In this document: piece by piece, positions 1-5,222 of the stretch
Numbering within the stretch: position 1 is the stretch's first letter
How the letters are laid out: every line of letters starts with the position of its first letter
Source of the DNA: an alpha proteobacterium 3107
GTDB taxonomy: Bacteria > Pseudomonadota > Alphaproteobacteria > Rhodobacterales > Rhodobacteraceae
Reading direction: 5' to 3'
DNA: 5,222 nucleotides
NCBI GenBank assembly: GCA_001483205.1
Contig: JPPB01000045.1
Span: 1 to 5,222 of the forward strand
Translations under genes and position numbers: made by a program
Notes under the pieces: generated by a model
Seen by the model: the letters and a program-made list of their open reading frames with translations, nothing else
What the model was told of the DNA's origin: nothing
Database searches by the model: none

Positions 1-848
1 ACAAATGCGCGACCGGCGCGCAGGGGGTTCTGGTGCAGGACATGGCGCATGAGGCGCTGAGGGCACATGCGACGCCGGGGGGCGGTGGGTCCGGGGGTGC
101 CCGTGTTCTGGCCATGGGGCTGGCCGATGGCGAGACCGGCATCATCACCCAACCGCCCGATAGGATCGACGGGCAATGGCCCTGTGGCCCGGCGCGGGCG
201 GACCTTCTGTGCCTGGACGTGACCCAGGCCGTCGGGCGCATTCCGTTCTCTTTTGCCTGGAGCGGCGCGGACATGGCCATCCTGTCCGCCCACAAGCTCG
301 GCGGGCCGAAAGGCACCGGCGCGCTGATCCTGCGGCACGGCGTGGAGATTCCCGCCCTTGCCCGCGGCGGCGGTCAAGAAACCGGCCGCAGGTCCGGCAC
401 CGAAAATATCATCGGAATCATGGGCTTCGGGGCCGCCGCCGCCGCCTCTCAGCGCGACCTGGAGGCCGGAGACTGGGCGCGGGTGGAAAAACTTAGAAAC
501 ATTCTAGAAAAAGCACTGGAAGAATCGGCCAAAGACATTATTTTCATCGGCAGGAACGTAAACAGGTTGCCCAATACCTCTTGTTTCGCCGTTCCGGGAT
601 GGAAGGGTGAGACGCAGGTGATGCAGATGGATCTTGCCGGGTTCGCGGTTTCGGCAGGGTCGGCCTGTTCCTCCGGCAAGGCACGGCCAAGCCGCGTATT
701 GCAGGCGATGGGCCATGATGACCGGACTGCGGCCTCTGCCATCCGGGTGTCTCTCGGGCCGACGACAACGGAAGATGAGCTGCTGCGATTCGCAACCGCG
801 TGGATCGCGGCCCATGGCAAACACAAAGCGCGCGCGCGGCCTGAATAA
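1..848 (+). CDS. iscS: Cysteine desulfurase, group I (IscS/NifS-like), 5' truncated by window edge
   Basis: PLP-dependent enzyme that converts L-cysteine to L-alanine and leaves a persulfide on a catalytic Cys, supplying sulfur for Fe-S assembly. The frame is open to the left edge, so the true start and the first part of the large domain are outside the window; GTG at 33 is internal. Counting from that GTG as residue 1, visible motifs are His6 (His over PLP), ADGETG 31-36, Asp62 and Gln65 in DVTQ (PLP ring contacts), the Schiff-base Lys88 in [10 protein letters not shown] (codon 294-296), RRSGTEN 119-125, and catalytic Cys212 in [10 protein letters not shown] (codon 666-668). Asp-to-Lys (26) and Lys-to-Cys (124) spacings match E. 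coli IscS (26 and 122). The loop around Cys is of the group I type, not the SufS type. The His-to-ADGETG stretch is short and Gly-rich, and 483-560 is unusually AT-rich. The next gene, sufB, starts 10 bases after the stop. Confidence 0.93.
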   Translation, partial: KCATGAQGVLVQDMAHEALRAHATPGGGGSGGARVLAMGLADGETGIITQPPDRIDGQWPCGPARADLLCLDVTQAVGRIPFSFAWSGADMAILSAHKLGGPKGTGALILRHGVEIPALARGGGQETGRRSGTENIIGIMGFGAAAAASQRDLEAGDWARVEKLRNILEKALEESAKDIIFIGRNVNRLPNTSCFAVPGWKGETQVMQMDLAGFAVSAGSACSSGKARPSRVLQAMGHDDRTAASAIRVSLGPTTTEDELLRFATAWIAAHGKHKARARPE

Positions 849-852
849 GGGG
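847..852 (+). promoter_or_regulatory. Ribosome binding site of sufB
   Basis: AAGGGG lies six bases before ATG 859 and overlaps the TAA stop of the desulfurase. It decides the sufB start: the same frame stays open upstream to at least 634, but that extension lies inside the desulfurase gene and has no SufB-like sequence. The overlap of the site with the stop suggests translational coupling. Confidence 0.75.
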
Positions 853-858
853 AAACGA

Positions 859-2397
859 ATGGCAGTTCCGGACGACATCATCGTCAAGCAGGGCGTCGAG
901 GAAGAAACCGTCGAGGCGGTCAGATCGCTGGCGGGGGCCTATAAGCACGGCTGGGAAACCGAGATCGAGACGGAATACGCGCCCAAGGGCCTGAACCGTG
1001 ACATCGTGCGGCTGATCTCTGACCGGAACGGAGAGCCGGAATGGATGACGGACTGGCGCCTGTCGGCTTTTGACCGCTGGCAACAGATGAAGGAACCCGA
1101 CTGGGCGATGGTCAGCTATCCGGCCATCGACTTTCAGAACCAGTATTACTATGCCCGCCCCAAGAGCATGACAGCGCGCCCGAAATCCCTTGACGAGGTT
1201 GATCCGAAACTGTTGGAGACCTATGAAAAGCTGGGCATCCCGCTGAAGGAACAGATGATCCTGGCCGGGGTGGAAGGCACAGACGGCGCAGACCCGGACC
1301 GCACCCCGGCAGACGGGCGCAAGGTGGCCGTGGACGCGGTGTTCGATTCGGTCTCGGTCGGCACAACCTTTCAGGCAGAGCTGAAAAAGGCCGGGGTGAT
1401 CTTCTGTTCGTTCTCTGAGGCCGTCCGGGAACACCCGGAACTGGTCAGGAAATATCTGGGCACGGTGGTGCCGGTGTCGGATAATTTCTATGCCACGCTG
1501 AACTCGGCGGTGTTTTCGGACGGCTCTTTTGTCTATGTGCCGCCGGGGGTGCGCTGCCCGATGGAGCTTTCGACCTATTTCCGCATCAACGCCGAAAACA
1601 CCGGACAATTCGAGCGCACGCTGATCATCGCCGACAAGGGGTCTTATGTATCTTACCTTGAAGGCTGCACCGCGCCGCGCCGGGATACCGCGCAACTGCA
1701 CGCCGCGGTGGTCGAGATCATCGCCGAGGAAGATGCGGAAGTGAAATACTCCACCGTCCAGAACTGGTATCCGGGCGATGAAAACGGCAAGGGCGGCATC
1801 TATAATTTCGTCACCAAGCGCGCCGATTGCCGGGGGGACAGGTCGCGGGTGATGTGGACCCAGGTGGAAACCGGCTCGGCGGTGACGTGGAAATATCCGT
1901 CCTGCATCCTGCGCGGCGCGGAAAGCCAGGGGGAGTTTTATTCGATTGCCATCGCCAACAACCGGCAACAGGCCGATACCGGCACCAAGATGGTGCATCT
2001 GGGGCGCAATTCCCGGTCCCGTATTGTCTCTAAGGGGATTTCGGCGGGCCATGCCCAGAACACCTATCGGGGTCTGGTGTCCGTCCACCCCAGGGCCGCA
2101 AACTGCCGCAACTACACCCAGTGCGACAGCCTGCTGATCGGCGACCGCTGCGGGGCGCACACGGTGCCCTATATCGAGGTCAGGAACACCTCGAGCCGGG
2201 TGGAGCACGAGGCCACGACCTCCCGCGTTGATGATGATCAGCTTTTCTATTGCCGTCAGCGCGGCATGGACGAGGAAGAGGCCGTTGCGCTGGTGGTCAA
2301 CGGCTTTGTCAAAGAGGTGTTGCAGGCCCTGCCGATGGAATTTGCGCTGGAGGCCCAGCAACTGGTGGCGATCTCTCTGGAGGGGAGCGTGGGATGA
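859..2397 (+). CDS. sufB: Fe-S cluster assembly scaffold protein SufB
   Basis: Scaffold subunit of the cytosolic SufBC2D complex, on which the nascent Fe-S cluster is built from sulfur passed on by the desulfurase. It has 512 residues, close to the 495 of E. coli SufB. The N-terminal part carries the family pattern around residues 45-75 ([14 protein letters not shown]). The beta-helix core includes [11 protein letters not shown], whose Cys270 matches E. coli Cys254, proposed as a sulfur entry residue. The C-terminal core has YTQCDS with Cys422 (codon 2122-2124) and HEATTS with Glu451 (codon 2209-2211). Their spacing of 29 equals that of E. coli Cys405 and Glu434, the residues assigned to cluster formation with SufD. 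The protein ends in the typical AISLEGSVG. The start is ATG 859, which has a good ribosome binding site. The gene uses no TTA, CTA or TCA codon. It looks intact. Confidence 0.97.
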   Translation: MAVPDDIIVKQGVEEETVEAVRSLAGAYKHGWETEIETEYAPKGLNRDIVRLISDRNGEPEWMTDWRLSAFDRWQQMKEPDWAMVSYPAIDFQNQYYYARPKSMTARPKSLDEVDPKLLETYEKLGIPLKEQMILAGVEGTDGADPDRTPADGRKVAVDAVFDSVSVGTTFQAELKKAGVIFCSFSEAVREHPELVRKYLGTVVPVSDNFYATLNSAVFSDGSFVYVPPGVRCPMELSTYFRINAENTGQFERTLIIADKGSYVSYLEGCTAPRRDTAQLHAAVVEIIAEEDAEVKYSTVQNWYPGDENGKGGIYNFVTKRADCRGDRSRVMWTQVETGSAVTWKYPSCILRGAESQGEFYSIAIANNRQQADTGTKMVHLGRNSRSRIVSKGISAGHAQNTYRGLVSVHPRAANCRNYTQCDSLLIGDRCGAHTVPYIEVRNTSSRVEHEATTSRVDDDQLFYCRQRGMDEEEAVALVVNGFVKEVLQALPMEFALEAQQLVAISLEGSVG

Positions 2398-2398
2398 C

Positions 2399-2590
2399 AT
2401 GCTGAAATTTGTGCTGAAAATCTGCATCGCCCTGTCGGTGTTTCTGATCGGCATGTCCTTCCTGATGACCGGTGGCGTTTCGGTGGCGGGCATCGCGCAA
2501 ACGCCGCCCCCGGCGGTTCTGATTTTTGTCGGGGCCTTTGCGCTGACCGAATTGTGGTTCATCCGCAAGCGAAAGCGAGACAAGCGATGA
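2399..2590 (+). CDS. Small two-helix membrane protein of unknown function between sufB and sufC
   Basis: A 63-residue protein that I do not recognise as a named family, although small hypotheticals at this place are, from memory, common in Rhodobacteraceae suf operons. Two hydrophobic segments are evident, about residues 5-25 and 38-55. They are joined by a short loop with a GIAQTPPP turn, and the protein ends in a basic tail (RKRKRDKR). Lys3 and Lys7 at one end and this tail at the other suggest, by the positive-inside rule, a hairpin with both ends in the cytoplasm. ATG 2399 starts one base after the sufB stop. A purine-rich GGAGGGGAG at 2379-2387, inside the end of sufB, could serve as ribosome binding site, though its spacing is long; GGGA at 2391-2394 is closer. 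Tight coupling to sufB argues that it is a real gene. No catalytic motif is visible. It might recruit the SUF scaffold to the membrane, but that is a guess. Confidence 0.75.
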   Translation: MLKFVLKICIALSVFLIGMSFLMTGGVSVAGIAQTPPPAVLIFVGAFALTELWFIRKRKRDKR

Positions 2591-2643
2591 CCACCCCCAC
2601 CCCGACGGTCGATAGGGCGCAGATCACCGGCCACATCGGATAG
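2587..2643 (+). other. Doubtful 18-codon reading frame in the gap before sufC
   Basis: An ATG at 2587 overlaps the TGA of the small membrane protein gene (ATGA) and opens an 18-codon frame, MTTPTPTVDRAQITGHIG, ending at TAG 2641. Coupled re-initiation is possible, but the peptide is very short and matches no family I know. The surrounding gap, 2591-2680, is otherwise without a gene. I see no clear hairpin-plus-T terminator, promoter or repeat in it. Only a weak GGAA (2673-2676) precedes the sufC start. The frame may be a chance product or a remnant. Confidence 0.15.
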
Positions 2644-2680
2644 CCCCCCGGCCCCACAGGAAAAACGGAAACGGAACAGA

Positions 2681-3439
2681 ATGCTGGACATCAAAAACCT
2701 GCATGTCCGTCTTGAAGACGGCGACAAGCCTATCCTCAAAGGCGTGAACCTGAGTGTGAACGCGGGCGAGGTTCATGCGATCATGGGGCCGAACGGCTCT
2801 GGCAAATCGACGGCCTCTTATGTGCTGTCGGGGCGCGATGGTTACACGGTGACCGAAGGCTCTGTCACCCTGGGCGGCGAGAACCTGCTGGAGATGGAGC
2901 CGGACGAGCGCGCCGCTGCCGGTGTGTTCCTTGCCTTTCAGTATCCGGTGGAAATTCCCGGCGTCGGCAACATGACCTTCCTGCGCACGGCGCTGAACGC
3001 ACAACGGCGCGCGCGCGGGCAGGATGCGGTTTCGGCGGCGGATTTTCTGCGGCTGATGCGCGACAAGGCAAAGATGCTGGAGGTCGGCCCGGATATGCTC
3101 AAACGCCCGGTGAATGTCGGGTTTTCAGGCGGCGAGAAAAAGCGCAACGAAATCCTGCAAATGGCGATTCTTGAGCCGAAACTCTGCATTCTGGATGAAA
3201 CGGATTCGGGGCTGGATGTGGACGCGATGAAGCTGGTGGCGAACGGCGTGAACGCGCTGCGCGACGCGGGCCGGGCGTTTCTGGTCATCACCCATTATCA
3301 GCGGCTTCTGAACCATATCAAACCCGATGTGGTTCATATCATGGCTGACGGACGGATCATCAGGACCGGCGGGCCGGAACTGGCGCTTGAGGTCGAGCAT
3401 AACGGCTATGGCGGCCTGTTGACGGAGGACGCGGGATGA
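2681..3439 (+). CDS. sufC: Fe-S cluster assembly ATPase SufC
   Basis: ABC-type ATPase of the SufBC2D complex. ATP binding drives SufC dimerisation and opens the SufB-SufD interface so that the cluster can form. It has 252 residues against 248 in E. coli, with no membrane segment, as expected for this soluble ABC protein. In order: Walker A GPNGSGKST at 36-44 (Lys42), Q-loop Gln87 in AFQYP, the signature FSGGEKKRNE at 148-157, Walker B LCILDETDSGLD at 168-179 with catalytic Glu173, and the switch His205 in ITHYQRLL. The EKKRNE signature and DETDSGLD are typical of SufC rather than transport ATPases. The start at ATG 2681 fits the family N-terminus (MLDIKNLHV), but its ribosome binding site is weak (GGAA at 2673-2676). 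It follows a 90-base gap and overlaps sufD by four bases. Confidence 0.98.
   Translation: MLDIKNLHVRLEDGDKPILKGVNLSVNAGEVHAIMGPNGSGKSTASYVLSGRDGYTVTEGSVTLGGENLLEMEPDERAAAGVFLAFQYPVEIPGVGNMTFLRTALNAQRRARGQDAVSAADFLRLMRDKAKMLEVGPDMLKRPVNVGFSGGEKKRNEILQMAILEPKLCILDETDSGLDVDAMKLVANGVNALRDAGRAFLVITHYQRLLNHIKPDVVHIMADGRIIRTGGPELALEVEHNGYGGLLTEDAG
3424..3428 (+). promoter_or_regulatory. Ribosome binding site of sufD
   Basis: GGAGG sits seven bases before the sufD ATG at 3436, within the last codons of sufC. This strong site supports the overlapping ATGA start and suggests that SufC and SufD are translated in a coupled way. Confidence 0.75.
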
Positions 3440-4731
3440 CGCGGCCTGACCCGGTGCAGACTGCAACCACCGAAAGGCTGACGGCGCTGTCCCTGCCTGC
3501 GGATCAGGCTGCTTGGGCCAATGCGGGCCGGGCCGGGGCGCTTGCGCGGCTGCGCGCGGCGGGCCTGCCTGACCGGCGCGATGAATACTGGAAATTCACC
3601 CGGCCCGAGACACTGGTGCAGCCCCTGCCCCCGACGGCGGCAGTTTTTGACGATAGCGATGAAAGCCCGCTGTTCGGTGCGGTTGACCGGCTGAGGATTG
3701 TGTTCGTCGATGGGGTTTTCGACCCGGCGGCCTCTGACGATCTGTCCGCAGAGGGGTTGACGATAGAGCGCCTTGAGGATGTCGCCCGCACCGATATTCA
3801 CTGGGCGAGGAACCTCTACGGCACCCTGGAACAGGCCGGGCAGACGCCGGTGCCCCGCCCGCTTGCCAGCCTGAACACCGCGTTTGCCACCGATGGCGTG
3901 GTGATCCGGGTGACGGGGCAGGTTTCGCGCCCGGTCAACCTGATCTACCTGCACGGCTCGGAAAGCTCTGACGCGACCCTGCACAATCTGGTGCGTCTGG
4001 AAGAGGGCGCGCGGCTGACCTTGCTGGAAAACGGCCCCGCCGCCGCGCGGTTCAACCAATGCACCGAGGTGGACATCGCCAAAGGTGCCGCGTTTGATCA
4101 TGTTCGCGCGCAGGGCCGGGACCATGAGCGCCGCGCCGTCACCCACATGTTTGCCCGCCTGGGGGCAAACGCCGCGTTCAGGAGCTTCACCCTGACAGTG
4201 AACGGCGCGCTGACCCGGAATGAAACGGTGCTGAGCCTGACCGGGGACGATGCGCTTGCCCATGTGGCCGGGGCCGCGCTCGGCGATGGCGGCTTTCACC
4301 ATGACGATACCGTCTTTGTCACCCATGACGCGGTGAACTGCGAAAGCCGTCAGGTGTTCAAGAAGGTTCTGCGCCACGGGGCGACGGGCGTGTTTCAGGG
4401 CAAGATTCTGGTCCGGCCCGGCGCACAGAAAACCGACGGCTATCAGATCAGCCAATCGCTTTTGCTGGATGATGACAGCCGGTTTCTGGCCAAGCCGGAG
4501 CTTGAGATTTACGCCGATGACGTGGCGTGTTCCCATGGCTCGACCACCGGCGCGATTGACGAGGACGCGCTGTTTTATCTGTGTTCGCGCGGGGTGCCGA
4601 GGGCCGATGCGCAGGATCTGCTGATTATGGCCTTTCTTGGCGAGGCCATCGAAGAGATCGCCGATGAGGGCCTGCGGGACGATCTGGCAGAGCGCCTTCG
4701 GGCCTGGCTGCTGCGTCGGCGCGACGGCTGA
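3436..4731 (+). CDS. sufD: Fe-S cluster assembly protein SufD
   Basis: Paralogue and partner of SufB in the SufBC2D scaffold; needed for cluster assembly and iron acquisition in E. coli. The length of 431 residues compares with 423 in E. coli. The N-terminal helical part has the family pattern RRDEYWKFTRP at about 47-57. The middle is a beta-helix core, with VFQGKILVRPGAQKTDGYQ near 322-340. The motif ADDVACSHGSTTGAIDED holds Cys365 and His367 (codon 4534-4536), which match E. coli Cys358 and His360; the latter is a proposed cluster-site residue at the SufB interface. A helical C-terminal part follows, with FYLCSRGV and MAFLGEAIEEI. Start ATG 3436 overlaps the sufC stop and has a strong ribosome binding site. 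The YIP1-like gene begins five bases after the stop. The gene appears complete and in normal composition for the window. Confidence 0.96.
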   Translation: MTRPDPVQTATTERLTALSLPADQAAWANAGRAGALARLRAAGLPDRRDEYWKFTRPETLVQPLPPTAAVFDDSDESPLFGAVDRLRIVFVDGVFDPAASDDLSAEGLTIERLEDVARTDIHWARNLYGTLEQAGQTPVPRPLASLNTAFATDGVVIRVTGQVSRPVNLIYLHGSESSDATLHNLVRLEEGARLTLLENGPAAARFNQCTEVDIAKGAAFDHVRAQGRDHERRAVTHMFARLGANAAFRSFTLTVNGALTRNETVLSLTGDDALAHVAGAALGDGGFHHDDTVFVTHDAVNCESRQVFKKVLRHGATGVFQGKILVRPGAQKTDGYQISQSLLLDDDSRFLAKPELEIYADDVACSHGSTTGAIDEDALFYLCSRGVPRADAQDLLIMAFLGEAIEEIADEGLRDDLAERLRAWLLRRRDG

Positions 4732-4736
4732 ATCCG

Positions 4737-5222
4737 ATGGCGGTGTCGGGCGACATGATACGGGCCTATCGCGCGCCGGGGCAGGTCATGGCCCGGCTGA
4801 TTGCCTCTGGCGCGGGTGAGGAACGGGCGCTGGCCTGGCTGATGACCGGTTGCTTTCTGATGTTCATCGCGCGGTTGCCGGTTCTGTCCCGCCGGGCATA
4901 TCTGAATGACGAGGAGTTTGTCGCGCTGGCCGCCGGGGCCTTCACCGGGGCGGTGTTTCTGGCACCTCTGGTCTTTTACGCCCTTGCCGCCCTGTCCCAT
5001 GTGGTGGCGGGCCGGTTTGGCGGCAGGGGCAGTTGGGTGTCGGCCCGTCTGGCCCTGTTCTGGACGGTTCTGGTGCTGAGCCCGCTGATGCTGTTTCAGG
5101 GCATGGTGGCGGGGTTCATCGGGCCGGGGGCGGCGCTGACTCTGGTCGCGGTCCTGAATGGCGCGGTTTTTCTCTGCCTGTGGATCATGGCGTTGAGAGT
5201 GGCAGAGGGGTTTGCAGAGACC
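4737..5222 (+). CDS. YIP1-like integral membrane protein, 3' truncated by window edge
   Basis: An open frame of 162 codons running off the right edge with no stop. The protein resembles bacterial YIP1-family proteins that, from memory, follow sufD in Rhodobacteraceae. About four hydrophobic segments are visible: roughly residues 31-50, 64-92, 102-123 and 131-155. The N-terminal 30 residues are soluble and include YRAPGQVMARLI, similar to the opening of such proteins. Further landmarks are the polar loop RRAYLNDEE at 52-60, FGGRGSW at 94-100, ARLALFW at 103-109 and GFIGPG at 126-131. It is probably nearly complete. ATG 4737 is five bases after the sufD stop but has no clear ribosome binding site, so translation may depend on coupling; ATG 4755 (residue 7) is an alternative start. 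Its function in Fe-S assembly is unknown, and the family link is from recognition, not a search. Confidence 0.8.
   Translation, partial: MAVSGDMIRAYRAPGQVMARLIASGAGEERALAWLMTGCFLMFIARLPVLSRRAYLNDEEFVALAAGAFTGAVFLAPLVFYALAALSHVVAGRFGGRGSWVSARLALFWTVLVLSPLMLFQGMVAGFIGPGAALTLVAVLNGAVFLCLWIMALRVAEGFAET

Noticed and set aside
33..35. GTG as the true start of the desulfurase
   Set aside because: The frame is open to the left edge, and the sequence before it ([11 protein letters not shown]) fits the strand leading to the active-site His. A start here would remove most of the large domain.
634..858. Upstream extension of sufB by 75 codons
   Set aside because: It lies wholly inside the desulfurase, including its catalytic Cys region, in another frame. 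ATG 859 has a good ribosome binding site and the expected SufB N-terminus.
871..885. Short inverted repeat (GACGA ... TCGTC) at the start of sufB
   Set aside because: The stem is only five bases with a five-base loop, inside coding sequence, and is likely by chance.
2641..2680. Possible terminator in the GC-rich run before sufC
   Set aside because: CCCCCCGGCCCC does not form a convincing inverted repeat and no T-run follows, so termination is not supported.
544..2739. Minus-strand open frame of 731 codons across sufB
   Set aside because: It lies in codon register opposite sufB and stays open because sufB has no TTA, CTA or TCA codon. It crosses gene boundaries, and its translation shows no recognisable domain. 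It is a shadow of a GC-rich gene.
3406..4536. Minus-strand open frame of 376 codons opposite sufD
   Set aside because: It has the same cause: it is in register with sufD codons that avoid TTA, CTA and TCA. It has no domain and no credible start signal.

Overview
This is a high-GC stretch in which every supported gene lies on the plus strand. It is an internal segment of a SUF iron-sulfur cluster assembly operon. Gene order is cysteine desulfurase, sufB, small membrane protein, sufC, sufD, YIP1-like membrane protein. This order, the GC-rich codon use and the protein sequences point to an alphaproteobacterium, most likely Rhodobacteraceae (Rhodobacter/Roseobacter group). That assignment rests on recalled gene order and motifs, not on a search.

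Layout. Positions 1-848 hold the C-terminal part of a group I (NifS/IscS-type) cysteine desulfurase whose N-terminus lies left of the window. sufB (859-2397) follows after 10 bases. A 63-codon two-helix membrane protein (2399-2590) starts one base after sufB stops. A 90-base gap (2591-2680) has no recognised gene, apart from a doubtful 18-codon reading frame that starts on the preceding stop codon. sufC (2681-3439) and sufD (3436-4731) overlap by four bases. A polytopic YIP1-like protein begins at 4737 and runs off the right edge.

How the genes work together. The desulfurase takes sulfur from cysteine as a persulfide. SufB, SufC and SufD form the cytosolic scaffold: SufC is the ATPase, and SufB and SufD are paralogous beta-helix proteins that together build the cluster. 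The catalytic and scaffold residues known from E. coli SufB, SufC and SufD are all present, so the scaffold looks functional. The two membrane proteins have no established role in cluster assembly. They are the least explained part of the operon.

No promoter, terminator, RNA gene, mobile element or CRISPR array is visible. The operon promoter and any IscR site would be upstream of the window. The main oddities are in the desulfurase: a shortened Gly-rich segment, Ala and Asp at two usually conserved positions near the PLP site, and a sharp local drop in GC. I see no wholly new system here. This is a known operon type with some under-characterised members.
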